Positions 44,390 through 53,974 of a stretch of DNA of 64,000 nucleotides are shown piece after piece. The stretch is from Candidatus Leptovillus gracilis (lineage in GTDB: Bacteria; Chloroflexota; Anaerolineae; Promineifilales; Promineifilaceae). A program made the position numbers and the translations under genes. Below the pieces are notes generated by a model. That model ran no database searches. It had not been told where the DNA came from and saw nothing but the letters and a program-made list of their open reading frames with translations. The stretch is from the NCBI GenBank assembly GCA_016716065.1, contig JADJXA010000025.1, positions 1 through 64,000 of the forward strand, written 5' to 3'. The stretch's first letter is position 1, and the number at the start of each line of letters is the position of its first letter.

Positions 44390-44634
44390 CAGCCGTAAGC
44401 CGGCGCCCCGCCTCACAACCTGATTCCTCCTCATGTGGTGGGAACCACCCCGACCCCACTCGGTAACTCATTACAAACGTCATACCAAATTCATGAGGTT
44501 TGCGAGTTCTTGTCGAAGCCGGTTCTTGTTACCCTTGCGACTGTTGTTCCTTTAAACGTCGTGGATCGTGGTTTGGGGCCTCGGAATATGCCCATTCAAC
44601 CATGTTCATCATCGCATCGTCAGGGAGGGTACCC

Positions 44635-47600
44635 ATGTTTCACCGACTTCGCCTTGTTTTGCTGCTGGTTCTGGTAACGGCCGTGTTCGGTATCACCACG
44701 CAAGTTGTATCTACTCAGGAAGCCCCGCCGCGCCCCTCGCGCACCATTGAAGAACTGCCGCGCCTACCCGGAGCAGAAGTGGGGGAGGGAGAAGCCCCAA
44801 GTCCGGCGAGCGCCGCGCAAGCCGTCATTCTCCCCTGGAGCAAACGCACCTTTCAATCTTACCGCGACGGCAACTGGGAAATCTACACCAGTAACGATGA
44901 CGGCTCCGGCGAGGCTCGTCTGACGGCTCATGGCGCCATTGACATGCACCCGCGGTTGAATCGCGGCGCAACTCAAATTGCCTTTGCTTCCAAGCGCGGT
45001 GGCGTCTACGGCATATACACCATGAATGTGGATGGCTCCGGCGTCACGCGCCTGACCTTCACCGACAGAGACAACGTCTACCCGGCCTGGTCGCCCGATG
45101 GGACAAAAATCGCCTTTCAGTCCTACCGGGATGGCCAGGCGGAAGTTTACATCATGAACGCCGACGGTTCCGGCCAGACGCGCCTGACGGCCGATGCCGG
45201 CTTTGACGGCTACCCCGCCTGGTCGCCAGACGGGACCAAGATTGCCTTCAGTTCCAGCCGATCCGGCCAGGCTTACATCTACGTGATGAACGCCAACGGG
45301 ACCGGCGTCACCCAGTTATCCACCCAGATGTACAGCTACAACCCAATCTGGTCGCCGGATGGCAGCAAAATCGCCTATGACGCCGATCAGGGAAATGATG
45401 GCTGGCAGGAGTTGTGGGTGATGGACGCCAACGGCGCCAACCAGCAAATGAAATATGATCCTTACGGGCAAATAGATGCCTGGGCGCATAGCTGGTCGCC
45501 TGATGGCCGTTACATCGCCTATACCCTCATCAGCTTCACCTACTACCAGGGCGCCTGGTACTGGGTGGACGCCTATCTGGACGCCTTGAGCGTCCAGCAG
45601 AACAACACGGTGCGGCTGAGCAGCAGTGGGCTGGATTGGAACCCTGACTGGCAAACCACGGATGCCATCAAGCCGACAGCGACAGCGGTCCCGCTGCCCG
45701 GTACTTCACCGGCGCCTATTGCCGTCCGCTGGTCGGGCAGCGACACCGGCGGCGCAGGAATGCAAGGCTACGACGTTCAGGTGAAAACCGGCGTTAATGG
45801 TAACTGGGCTAACTGGCTTACCAACACCACACTCACCTCGTCCGCTTATACGGCCGTGGGCGGGCAAACCTACGCTTTCCGCGTGCGCGCTCGTGATAAC
45901 GCCCATAACGTCTCCGATTGGTCACCGGTTAACCAGGCCGTGACGACCGTCGAAGCCCTGCCGCCGCAAACGGCCGTTTCCCCACTCCCCCCGTTTAGCC
46001 GGGCGGATGAAGATCTTCCCGTCGCCTGGGGAGGCACGGACCCGGGAGGCTCCGGTATAGCCTCCTTCGACCTCGAGTACCGGCTGAATGGTAACTCGTG
46101 GGCGAACTGGTTGACTGAAACAAGTCTCTCAGCCGCTCTTTTGGCCACGAACGCACAACCTGGCGACGTGCTTGATATACGCAGTCGCGGCCGGGACAGG
46201 GCGCAAAATCTTGAACCGTGGTCGGCCACCGCCGACGCCACAACAACATTCTACCGATGGGGCATAGGCGGTCAGGTCCATGATAATGCGGGGGCGCCGA
46301 TCGGTGGCGCAGCCATTCAAACCACGCCCCTGGCGCTGAATAATGCCCTGAGCAGCAGCGAAGGCGCTTTTGGCAGCTATATTGCCACTGTTAGCGATGT
46401 GTACAGCGTCACCGTAAGTAAGACGGGTTATGGCTCACTGCCGGTTACGGGCTACCCATTCGGACCAGACGCCAGTGTGCAGGTGGCCTTACCTCCCATC
46501 AACGATGTGGTTCGCAACGGCGACTTTGAAGCCGGTTCCCTGAACAACGACTGGACAGCCGATGGATATACCGCACCAGCCTTGAACGACAATGCCCACA
46601 CTGGCGACTGGGCAGTCTTCATAGGTCAGTTTGCCGCCGAGCCGGGACCGCAATTTCCCGTCACATCGTACGGCACTATGACCAAGTTCAACACCGTTGT
46701 GGACAGAGAGGACAATGTTCATTTTGTCTGGTTTGACACAACTTCCTTATGGCATCGTCACCGCCTCACCAATGGCTCATGGTCGCCGCCGGTATCTCTG
46801 CCAGGGACAGACTCCTATTATTCCCTGGCTGCGGCAGCCGATGAAGATGGAGATGTCCACGTCGTTTTGAGCGCGTCTAACGACACCATGGACATCTTCT
46901 ATGCTCGCTGGCGTAAAAACAACAATACCTGGTCCACGCCTATAAATATCTCTGGCGATACCCAATGGTCAAGTTCTCCTCAGTTGGCTGTAGATGCAGA
47001 TGGGCGTGTTCACGTCGTCTGGCAAAGCAATCCGCCCGGCTATTACTGGTCAAGTGTGGTCTATGCGCGGCAAGAGGCAAATGGCGTCTGGAGTACCCCT
47101 CTTTACATACAGGATGACTTTGGCCGAGAAGGAAAACCACAAATTGACGTGGATGTGTCTGGAAGGGTCCATATGCTTTGGTCCAGTACTAATAATGATA
47201 ACGCCGTCAGTGTCAGACATGCCCCGTTCGCCTCCAATGGGTCGCCAGGTGCGTTTACCACAGTGATTGATGAAGGCAGACACATTCAGTGGCAGCATGC
47301 TTTGGCAGCCAATGGCAACATCCATGTCATCTGGAGCCAGGTTGATGAACCTTACGCAACACACTTGTATCACATCTTCTGGAACGGACAGTCCTGGTCG
47401 CATCGCTCATCATCCCTATTTTCAGATTGGATATCGTCCATGACAATGAACGCTGACGTTGATGGAACCGTGCGACTTGCCTGGCAAAGTGACGATTCTA
47501 TTTACTATAGACAGAAAACTGCCAACGCAGATTGGGCAGATGTGGTGGTTCTCGGCGTAGGCGAGACCGTTCCTTCTGTAGTCGGTGACTCCGATGGAAT

Positions 47601-48546
47601 GGCTCATGTTATCTGGAGTGGTGGTATCTATGGCGATATGCCACAAGGGGACGCTTATTATACTCGCCAGACATTGGACCACGAGGGGTGGACAACGCCG
47701 GTGAATCTTTCGCCAGGGGCAATCGGACCGCGGGCCGGAACACTTGTCGCTGATTCCACCGGCTATATTCACATTGCCTGGGTTGAGGGAGACTGGGCAG
47801 AGCCAAGGTCCATTGTTTATCGCGGATCACCCACCAGCATCGTTGAAGCAAACTCGTGGTTGGAAACCACCATAACCATTCCGGAGGATATGACCTCGCC
47901 TGTCTTGTCTTACCAATACCAGGTCAGTGGGCTGGTAACTGGCGGGCCATCGCACCTGACTGTAGCGGTAACGGATAACAGCGGAACGACGACGCTGCAA
48001 ACGTACAATGCCAGCGCCGTCGGTTGGCGTCACAACTGGGTCGATCTTTCGTCTTGGGTAGGCGAGACAATCAGCCTAACATTCAATTTGCATCAGGGAG
48101 CCAACGCTCTCTTAGCCTGGACTTACCTGGACTCAGTCACGGTCGGCACAGCTTACCCGGATGTCTGGGTAAGCGTCAATGAGACCAATGGTCTGCCCGG
48201 TGAGCAGATTGAACAAACGCTGACCTATGGCAACCGGGGTGGGGCGGTGGCTGCCGGAACGCGGCTGACCTATACCCTGCCGGCCGAACTTTCGTTTGTT
48301 AGCGCCAGCGTACCGCCGGTCTCCACGTCGCCGTTGGTGTGGGAGTTGGGGGAATTACCCGCCAAGAGCCAGCCACTGACGCTGTCGGTGGTGGTGCAAA
48401 TGTCGCCAACGGCCGTTCCCTTCACCACACTTACCAGCACTGCCGTTATTAATCCGACTGGCAGCGAACTCGAAACGCTGAACAACAGCGCTCAGGGACG
48501 GACCTTCATCCGTCGCCTGCTTTATCTGCCAATGCTTCAGCGATAA
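44635..48546 (+). CDS. Large secreted beta-propeller/FN3/DUF11 protein
   Basis: 1303 aa after CAGGGAGGG. A signal peptide (LRLVLLLVLVTAVFGIT) leads to a TolB-like propeller with six or so PD40 blades (PAWSPDGTKIAFQSYRDG, YIMNADGSGQTRLT and variants). Two FN3-like modules follow, then a carboxypeptidase-regulatory-like domain (GGQVHDNAGAPIGGAAI), a lectin-like segment (NGDFEAGSLNNDWT), and a second BNR-type propeller (RVHVVWQSNPPG, NIHVIWSQVD). A DUF11 domain (GLPGEQIEQTLTYGNRGG) precedes the tail RRLLYLPMLQR. The YLP tail is shared with other secreted proteins here. Likely surface recognition or polysaccharide contact; single-gene unit closed by a terminator. Confidence 0.75.
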   Translation: MFHRLRLVLLLVLVTAVFGITTQVVSTQEAPPRPSRTIEELPRLPGAEVGEGEAPSPASAAQAVILPWSKRTFQSYRDGNWEIYTSNDDGSGEARLTAHGAIDMHPRLNRGATQIAFASKRGGVYGIYTMNVDGSGVTRLTFTDRDNVYPAWSPDGTKIAFQSYRDGQAEVYIMNADGSGQTRLTADAGFDGYPAWSPDGTKIAFSSSRSGQAYIYVMNANGTGVTQLSTQMYSYNPIWSPDGSKIAYDADQGNDGWQELWVMDANGANQQMKYDPYGQIDAWAHSWSPDGRYIAYTLISFTYYQGAWYWVDAYLDALSVQQNNTVRLSSSGLDWNPDWQTTDAIKPTATAVPLPGTSPAPIAVRWSGSDTGGAGMQGYDVQVKTGVNGNWANWLTNTTLTSSAYTAVGGQTYAFRVRARDNAHNVSDWSPVNQAVTTVEALPPQTAVSPLPPFSRADEDLPVAWGGTDPGGSGIASFDLEYRLNGNSWANWLTETSLSAALLATNAQPGDVLDIRSRGRDRAQNLEPWSATADATTTFYRWGIGGQVHDNAGAPIGGAAIQTTPLALNNALSSSEGAFGSYIATVSDVYSVTVSKTGYGSLPVTGYPFGPDASVQVALPPINDVVRNGDFEAGSLNNDWTADGYTAPALNDNAHTGDWAVFIGQFAAEPGPQFPVTSYGTMTKFNTVVDREDNVHFVWFDTTSLWHRHRLTNGSWSPPVSLPGTDSYYSLAAAADEDGDVHVVLSASNDTMDIFYARWRKNNNTWSTPINISGDTQWSSSPQLAVDADGRVHVVWQSNPPGYYWSSVVYARQEANGVWSTPLYIQDDFGREGKPQIDVDVSGRVHMLWSSTNNDNAVSVRHAPFASNGSPGAFTTVIDEGRHIQWQHALAANGNIHVIWSQVDEPYATHLYHIFWNGQSWSHRSSSLFSDWISSMTMNADVDGTVRLAWQSDDSIYYRQKTANADWADVVVLGVGETVPSVVGDSDGMAHVIWSGGIYGDMPQGDAYYTRQTLDHEGWTTPVNLSPGAIGPRAGTLVADSTGYIHIAWVEGDWAEPRSIVYRGSPTSIVEANSWLETTITIPEDMTSPVLSYQYQVSGLVTGGPSHLTVAVTDNSGTTTLQTYNASAVGWRHNWVDLSSWVGETISLTFNLHQGANALLAWTYLDSVTVGTAYPDVWVSVNETNGLPGEQIEQTLTYGNRGGAVAAGTRLTYTLPAELSFVSASVPPVSTSPLVWELGELPAKSQPLTLSVVVQMSPTAVPFTTLTSTAVINPTGSELETLNNSAQGRTFIRRLLYLPMLQR

Positions 48547-48554
48547 TCCTTCGT

Positions 48555-48594
48555 CGAGGCTGGCGTCTTTAGCCCATGAATGACGCCAGCCTCG
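48555..48594 (+). terminator. Terminator-like hairpin after the large secreted protein
   Basis: CGAGGCTGGCGTC (48555-48567) pairs perfectly with GACGCCAGCCTCG (48582-48594): 13-bp stem, 14-base loop, 9 bp after the stop codon. No long T tract. Confidence 0.6.
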
Positions 48595-48746
48595 TTCACA
48601 GGCAATGCTGTGTCTATATGCCAATGGTCGCCTCGCAGTCCAAAGGCCGTCTCCACCCATCCGCCAGTTGCCCCCAGCCTTCATCATCAGCAGAGCAATC
48701 TCTCTCCCCTTTAAACGGCGGTCAACCAGATCCCCCGTGTCCGACC

Positions 48747-50183
48747 CTACACGTCCTGCCCCGGCAGCGGATACCAGACCCAGCCGCCGCAGCAGCAGCG
48801 ACACCGCCCGCGCCAGTAGCGCATACTTCCTTCCTGCCGCAGCGCCCGCGCCACGGCCATTCCCTCGGCATAGTACCGACGGGATGGCTTGCCCTCCGAA
48901 CGGCCGTTCCCCGCATCCCCTTGTCGTCGCAGGTCTACCGCCCGGCGGCCTTGCCGCCCGTATTGTCGTCTATTGGGTCGCCGGCCCATCCGCCGGTGGG
49001 GGCCACTGTAGCTGTTGGGCAGCTGCCGCGCCTGGTAACGCGCTCCCGGACGGCCGTGCTGCCCTGTCACGTCGTGGAAGGCAAAAGCGCCACGCCCATA
49101 CTGCCAGGCCATCTCCTCCTCGCCCGCTTCGGTCAGCGGCGCGCCGAGGGCGAAGTTGGCCTGGCTATGCACCCCGGCCTGCGCCTCATAACGCTGCTGC
49201 GTCCGCCGGCTCACTCCGCTGAGCGCCGCTAGCGTTGCCCGGCTAATGGGCGAACCGGGAAGTCCGCTGGGCGGCGCGGAGCCGGGCGCTCGCGGGCCAT
49301 CCGCTGACGCTCCCGACAGACCATCGGCTCCACCTCCCGTCCGCGCCGAGTGGAAGCTGGCATAAAAGTGGGCCTTGACCACGCTCAGGCTGGCCAGCAG
49401 GTCGGCCAGCGGCAGGGCTACCCGTCGCCCGTCCAGCCGCTCCACCCCCAGCGCCGCCGCCACCCGCTCCGGCCGGTAAAGCCAGATACGGCCGTCTTCC
49501 CCCGTCACCCACTGCCAGAACAGCCCATCGCCCCGCGCCAGCAGCAGCCGCAGGTAGCGCTCGTGGTAGAGGCAGAGCGGGGAAGTGGGGTCAGTCAGGT
49601 GGGCGACGGCCGTTTGTTTGCTTATCCACCCCCGTCCGGCCGCGTCCAGATGGCGCAGCAGCAGCCACAGCCGCCCCTCGGCCGCCCGCTCTTTCCGCAA
49701 GAACGCCAGGACCAGAGCGGGAAGAAGAATGATTGCGGATTGCGGATTTCGGATTTCGGATTGGGGAGTGTCGAGTGCGGTGGGAGGATTGGGGAATGTG
49801 GCGTGGGGGTCTCTGCCTGCGGGCATAGCTCCGGCCGCCACCGCCTCTCCCTCGTTGACAATTAGCAGTTGGCGATTGGCGATTGACCATTGCCGCAGGT
49901 GCGCGGTAACGGCCGTGCTTTCCCATCCCAGATGTGGCGGCAGGTTTTCGACGATAGCCGACAAGGCGCTCTCTGGCGCAAAATCGGCCGTTGGCGACTG
50001 CGGGTCGGCAAAGCCGGTGCGTGACTCACCCGTCAGCCGCACGGCCGTTGCCGGCGATTCTGGATGCTTTTCCGCCACTGTCACGTTCGCCTCCCCGTCG
50101 CGCCCCAATGTCCGACGCAGCACCAGCAGACGTTCGTTGGCCGCCAGCAGGTCGGGAGAAGGGCAGGGGGAGACGTTTCGCAT
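48747..50183 (-). CDS. Family A protein of unknown function, replication-initiator candidate
   Basis: 478 aa. Homologue of 20294-21595 through LLAANERLL, LPPHLGWES, GRLWLLLRHLD, LYHERYLRLLLARGDGLFW, ALGVERLDGRRVALPLADLL, LAALSGVSRRTQQRYEAQAGV and RQLPNSYSG. Two winged-helix-like regions and the HTH-like segment suggest DNA binding. The gene stands at the end of a minus-strand group whose upstream region carries about 35 TACGAC/GTCGTA motifs, as expected of an iteron-binding initiator. This is inference; no Rep family signature is recognised. A linker at about residues 127-150 is translated heptamer repeat and is absent from the paralogue. Confidence 0.55.
   Translation of the reverse strand: MRNVSPCPSPDLLAANERLLVLRRTLGRDGEANVTVAEKHPESPATAVRLTGESRTGFADPQSPTADFAPESALSAIVENLPPHLGWESTAVTAHLRQWSIANRQLLIVNEGEAVAAGAMPAGRDPHATFPNPPTALDTPQSEIRNPQSAIILLPALVLAFLRKERAAEGRLWLLLRHLDAAGRGWISKQTAVAHLTDPTSPLCLYHERYLRLLLARGDGLFWQWVTGEDGRIWLYRPERVAAALGVERLDGRRVALPLADLLASLSVVKAHFYASFHSARTGGGADGLSGASADGPRAPGSAPPSGLPGSPISRATLAALSGVSRRTQQRYEAQAGVHSQANFALGAPLTEAGEEEMAWQYGRGAFAFHDVTGQHGRPGARYQARQLPNSYSGPHRRMGRRPNRRQYGRQGRRAVDLRRQGDAGNGRSEGKPSRRYYAEGMAVARALRQEGSMRYWRGRCRCCCGGWVWYPLPGQDV
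49730..49800. repeat. Heptamer repeats inside the family A gene
   Basis: ATTGCGG and TTCGGAT units in frame, encoding PNPPTALDTPQSEIRNPQSA. The paralogue at 20.3 kb has an unrelated Pro-rich linker at this place. Confidence 0.85.
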
Positions 50184-50252
50184 AGGACTACAGAGCGAAA
50201 GGCCGAAAGTCAGGTGCGGGCTGCTGTCGCCCGCCACACAAAGCCGCCGCGC

Positions 50253-50531
50253 TCACCGCCACCGCTCCCTGTCGCCGGGAGGAAACAGCAGCCAGGCTAG
50301 TAAGGCAAACAGGAGAACCGCGCCCCAGGTGTTGACAAAAAAGCCAGCCACAATCTCGGCCACGTGGTCGCTGGGCGTCGGCTCAGTGTCCGACGGCACG
50401 GCCGTTGGGGGAGCTGGTTCCGCCTGCTCAATGGACACGGCCGCGTCGCCGTGTTCGCTGGCGGCGATGTAAACGTCGCCGCAGCCGGCGAGCGCCACAA
50501 GCAGAACCAACGCTAAGACAAATCGAATCAT
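50253..50531 (-). CDS. Small lipoprotein with C-terminal membrane helix
   Basis: 92 aa. Lipoprotein signal MIRFVLALVLLVALAGCGDV (lipobox LAGC), a Glu/Pro/Thr linker, then a membrane helix (AGFFVNTWGAVLLFALLAWL) and a short basic tail. Good ribosome site (GGAGGTACACC). A protein with two membrane attachments could be an entry-exclusion-type or channel-associated lipoprotein of the conjugation system, but no family is recognised. Confidence 0.55.
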   Translation of the reverse strand: MIRFVLALVLLVALAGCGDVYIAASEHGDAAVSIEQAEPAPPTAVPSDTEPTPSDHVAEIVAGFFVNTWGAVLLFALLAWLLFPPGDRERWR

Positions 50532-50559
50532 GGTGTACCTCCAGGAACAGCGAAGCTGG

Positions 50560-51175
50560 TTTAACAAATGGTTGGGACTCATCGGATGCCCGCCCAAAAA
50601 ACGATTTACGACTACGACAACAAAAGAAAAAAGGCCGATTTACGACAGGTTGTCGTAACTGTCGTAAGTTGTCGTAACTTACGACCGGAGGTCGTAGCCT
50701 ACGACCAGAGGTCGTAGCCTACGACCGGGGGTCGTAGGGGGTAAATTCACGACAAACTACGACAACTACGACAGAGTTACGACAGACTACGACAGGGGCA
50801 AAACGGCCGTTTGAACGCCTGCTAAACGGCCGTTTCCCCGCACTGTAGGGAATGCAATGTGCCGGTTGGCCTCCGTCCCAACGGCCGTGGGGCAGGTGGG
50901 GACGGTATTGGCTGGACAACGCCGGACGCGCAGAACGGGTGAAGGTGGACGTGGTTTAGCGAATAGTTGAGATTCATCGGATGTCCCTCCAGAATGACGA
51001 TCTACGACTACGACAACAAAAGAAAAAAGGCCGATTTACGACAGGTTGTCGTAACTGTCGTAAATTACGACCAGAGGTCGTAGCCTACGACCGGGGGGCG
51101 TAGAGGGTAAATTCACGACAACTTACGACAAACTACGACAGAGTTGCGACAGCTTAAGATAGGGGCAGAACGACC
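50560..51175. repeat. Duplicated TACGAC iteron-like array, possible origin
   Basis: Two related units of about 190 bp (50605-50800 and 50998-51160) share ACGACTACGACAACAAAAGA and following bases. Each is packed with ACGAC/GTCGT; I count about 17 in the first unit. They include palindromes of the form CTACGACCxGxGGTCGTAG. Such arrays resemble replication origins or multi-site operators. No gene lies in this stretch. Confidence 0.6.
50803..50837. terminator. Hairpin of two ACGGCCGT palindromes
   Basis: AAACGGCCGTTT (50803-50814), short loop, AAACGGCCGTTT (50824-50835). A similar pair stands at 51191-51226 between the iteron-like array and the coupling-protein gene. Confidence 0.5.
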
Positions 51176-51326
51176 GTCTGGAAGCTGGTAAAACGGCCGT
51201 TTTCTCTATATGAAAAACGGCCGTTTCTGCGATTGATTGGTAAAGAACTGCGCCGGTTGGCATTGGCGTACACGGCCGTCGGCGCTATGGGTCAAACGGC
51301 CGTTTCCCCTACCTGAGAAACAACCG

Positions 51327-51478
51327 TCTCCTTGTCTCCCTGTCTCCCTGTCTCCCTGTCTCCCTGTCTCCCTGTCTCCCTGTCTCCCTGTCTCCCTGTC
51401 TCCCTGTCTCCCTGTCTCCCTGTCTCCCTGTCTCCTTGTCTCCCTGTCTCCTTGTCTCCCTGTCTCCTTGTCTCCCCC
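51327..51478. repeat. CTCCCTGT octamer array
   Basis: About 18 tandem 8-bp units, ending directly at the stop codon of the coupling-protein gene. No spacers, so not a CRISPR array. The unit is the one found inverted inside the VirB4-like gene. Confidence 0.95.
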
Positions 51479-51479
51479 C

Positions 51480-53525
51480 TCACTCCAACACCTCCCGCAC
51501 AAACCACCCCGCCGCCTCATCCCCCTGTTCCGCCAGCCAGCGGATAGCCGCCTCCGCGTCGCGGATAGAACGGCCCGGCGGGTTCACCCGGTCGCCCAGT
51601 TCACCTTTGGCCTCGCTCAGGGCGCGGCCGGCGGCGGTGATATTGCGGAAGTGGGGGATTTGCCCCTGGAGCAGACGAGCATCCTGCTCGATGCGCAGCA
51701 GCCCATCGGCCAGTGATTGGTCAGCGTGGGCGGCGGGCAGCAGGTCGGCGATGGCCCACTGCCCTTCGATGACCGCCGGTGGCTGGAGCAGCGGTGGCAG
51801 AGTGGACTGTCGCACCTGCGGCGCGCGGGTCTGGACGAACTGCCGGATGTCGGCCGAGGAGGGAAAGAAGCTGACGCAGCGGTGGATTTCGCCGCCGAGA
51901 TTGGCGAGATACTGGCCGGTCGGCAGCCCGACGCTGCCCTGCGGGTAGCCGTCGCGGCTGCTGACGCCCAGGAACTTGCGGCTGCCGTCGGCGATGCGCA
52001 TCCGAAAGGCGATAGCCAGACATTGGCGGCGCAGGGCCATGCCGTAGTCGCCGAGCAAAGCGCCGGTCGGGTCGGTCAGGGAGAGGAGCAGGTGGATGCC
52101 GTGCTTGCGGTTCTTGGAGGCGATGCGATTGGCGGCGTACCAGAGGCGGTAGACGCGGTGGTCTATCTCCTCGATGGCCGTGCGCTTCTCGGCTTGCGAG
52201 GCGTACTGCCGCGAGGCGCGGATGGCCTGCTTCACCTCGTCGGCGGCCAGGATGACAGCCAGGAACTCGTCTACGGCGATGAGCAGTTCGCCGCTCTCGC
52301 CCGCTTCCGGCGGCAGGTCGCGCCAGGTGTTGGCGTTCCAGGCGGCCAGGACGTGGTCGCGGCGGAGGGATTCGCGCACCGTGGCGTCGAGGAAGTCGGC
52401 CAGCGGGGCGATGAGGTCGCGCTCCTCGGCCGGGGGGAAGAAGGTGATGTTGGGGATGGCCATCAAATCGGCGAAGTCGCTGCCCGCGCCGTTGACGACG
52501 ATGACGTTGGCCCCGGCGGCCCACAGGCCGAGCATGGTCGGCATCAGGCCGCTGCGCGTCTTGCCGCTGCCGCTGGTTCCGGCGACCAGGATGTGGGGTT
52601 CCTGATTGCGGTCAATGAGCAGCGGGCGGCGCGGGCCGCTGATGATGGCCCCCAGCGGCAGTTGGCTGGCGTGCTGCCAGCGGATGAAGCTGTCCCAGCG
52701 GGCGGACGGCGCGTCGGTGAAGTGGCCGTCTTCGATAGAGTCGTCGTCGGGGGTTACGGCCGTCTGGTCAAGGATGGTGGCGCGGGCGGGCAGCAATTGC
52801 CAGCCGTTGGGGCCTTTGAGCATCGGCAGTTGGTTGGGCGTGACGGCCATCTGGTAGAGCGGCGGCCGGCGGGCGTCCATGAAGCGGGTGAAGAGCAGGC
52901 TGCCCGCCCCTGCCAACAGCAGCAGGGTGATCGCGCCGAGCAGGTAGGGCAGGGCGTTGTTCCAGAAGCGGCGCATGTCGTTCTCCAGCTGCAGCCGTTC
53001 CAGTTCGCGAGCTTGCGCGGTGGCGCGGGCGGCAGCTTCCTGAGCGACCAGCGCGGCGTTGTGCTGCACGTCGAGCGATTCGCGGTAGAGGGCGATGGCC
53101 GTGGCCGTGCCGCTGACCTGGTTGGCAACGGCCGTGGCCGTGGCCATGCCCGCCAGTTCCAGGTCGCGCTGGCGCACATCCTGGGCGTCGCGGGTGACGA
53201 GCATCGCCCCCATTGTGGCATTGGCGATTTCCTGCGCCTGGGCTGTGGCCGATTGCGCCTGCCGCGTGCCCGACAGGTTGGCGTCAAACGCCTGCACGGT
53301 AGCGGCGTGCAAGGTGGCCGCCGAATCGCTGACCATGCGCGCGCCGGTTGTGCCGTAGGCGGCGGGGTTGGCGACAACGCCGCTGGATGGCGACGGGGCG
53401 CAAGCGGCGAGAGAGAGAAGAAAAACGCAGAGGAGCAGAGGGGCGGAGGAGCGGAGGGGATGGAAGAGAAGTTCTCTGCTTCTCTGTTCCTCCGCTTCTC
53501 TGGGTTGATTCCGGGTGATTACCAT
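51480..53525 (-). CDS. FtsK/TraG-like DNA-translocation (coupling) ATPase
   Basis: 681 aa. A signal-like or lipoprotein-like start (LLLCVFLLSLAACAPS) precedes a long Ala/Thr/Gln-rich helical region and one membrane helix (LPYLLGAITLLLLAGAGSLL). The cytoplasmic ATPase has P-loop VAGTSGSGKT (about 314-321), NVIVVNGAGSD, Walker B LLIAVDEFLAV and LLLSLTDPTG. This order matches FtsK/HerA-type pumps and VirD4-like coupling proteins that feed DNA to a type IV channel. The ATG overlaps the preceding stop by 7 bp, fixing the start. The first 30 residues include translated GCGGAGG repeats. Confidence 0.75.
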   Translation of the reverse strand: MVITRNQPREAEEQRSRELLFHPLRSSAPLLLCVFLLSLAACAPSPSSGVVANPAAYGTTGARMVSDSAATLHAATVQAFDANLSGTRQAQSATAQAQEIANATMGAMLVTRDAQDVRQRDLELAGMATATAVANQVSGTATAIALYRESLDVQHNAALVAQEAAARATAQARELERLQLENDMRRFWNNALPYLLGAITLLLLAGAGSLLFTRFMDARRPPLYQMAVTPNQLPMLKGPNGWQLLPARATILDQTAVTPDDDSIEDGHFTDAPSARWDSFIRWQHASQLPLGAIISGPRRPLLIDRNQEPHILVAGTSGSGKTRSGLMPTMLGLWAAGANVIVVNGAGSDFADLMAIPNITFFPPAEERDLIAPLADFLDATVRESLRRDHVLAAWNANTWRDLPPEAGESGELLIAVDEFLAVILAADEVKQAIRASRQYASQAEKRTAIEEIDHRVYRLWYAANRIASKNRKHGIHLLLSLTDPTGALLGDYGMALRRQCLAIAFRMRIADGSRKFLGVSSRDGYPQGSVGLPTGQYLANLGGEIHRCVSFFPSSADIRQFVQTRAPQVRQSTLPPLLQPPAVIEGQWAIADLLPAAHADQSLADGLLRIEQDARLLQGQIPHFRNITAAGRALSEAKGELGDRVNPPGRSIRDAEAAIRWLAEQGDEAAGWFVREVLE

Positions 53526-53974
53526 TCGGTGTCCTCGGGGGATGATGGGGGTTGGTTGGGTGGCGGCAGTTGCGGCGGGCCGTAGCCATAGTTGGGTGGC
53601 AGGATGATGGGGTTGTTGGTTGGTTGGTCAGCGGGGTGGGGGGCGCGACGGCCGTTTCCACCCCCACGCCGTTTAACCTGCCGCAGCAGGCTGTTGGCCT
53701 GCTTGAGGAAGGGTGTGCCGACGACCATGCCGAAAAGCAGGACGATGACGACGAGGAAGAGGATGAAGGGCCAGAGGGAGCGCGACGGCCGTTCTAGCTC
53801 GCGCAGTTGTTGCAGTTCGTCGAGGGTGTCGGTGTGACGGAATTCGCGGATGAGGGCGGGCGACTGTTCGACGACGGCGGGGGTGGTTTCGCGCACGGCC
53901 GTGGACAGGGCCAGGAAAGCCAGGGCGCAGGCCAGAAAGGCAGCGGCGAGAAGGAGGGGGAGGATGTTTTTCAT
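53519..53974 (-). CDS. Two-pass membrane protein beside the coupling ATPase
   Basis: 151 aa from ATG 53974, after GGGGGAGGATG. Membrane helices: ILPLLLAAAFLACALAFLAL and LWPFILFLVVIVLLFGMVV, with an acidic/helical periplasmic loop (FRHTDTLDELQQLRELE) and a Pro/Asn-rich cytoplasmic tail. The open frame reaches 54151, but that extension translates heptamer repeats. Translationally coupled to the ATPase; a membrane partner is inferred. Confidence 0.6.
   Translation of the reverse strand: MKNILPLLLAAAFLACALAFLALSTAVRETTPAVVEQSPALIREFRHTDTLDELQQLRELERPSRSLWPFILFLVVIVLLFGMVVGTPFLKQANSLLRQVKRRGGGNGRRAPHPADQPTNNPIILPPNYGYGPPQLPPPNQPPSSPEDTEW

Noticed and set aside
50560..51175. CRISPR array
   Set aside because: Short motifs in both orientations at irregular spacing; no repeat-spacer order.
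51327..51478. CRISPR array
   Set aside because: Period of 8 bp with no spacers between units; a simple tandem repeat.
51717..53585. 622-aa open frame on the plus strand
   Set aside because: Antisense of the coupling ATPase, whose P-loop and Walker B are clear; the plus-strand product is low-complexity Gly/Arg/Val.
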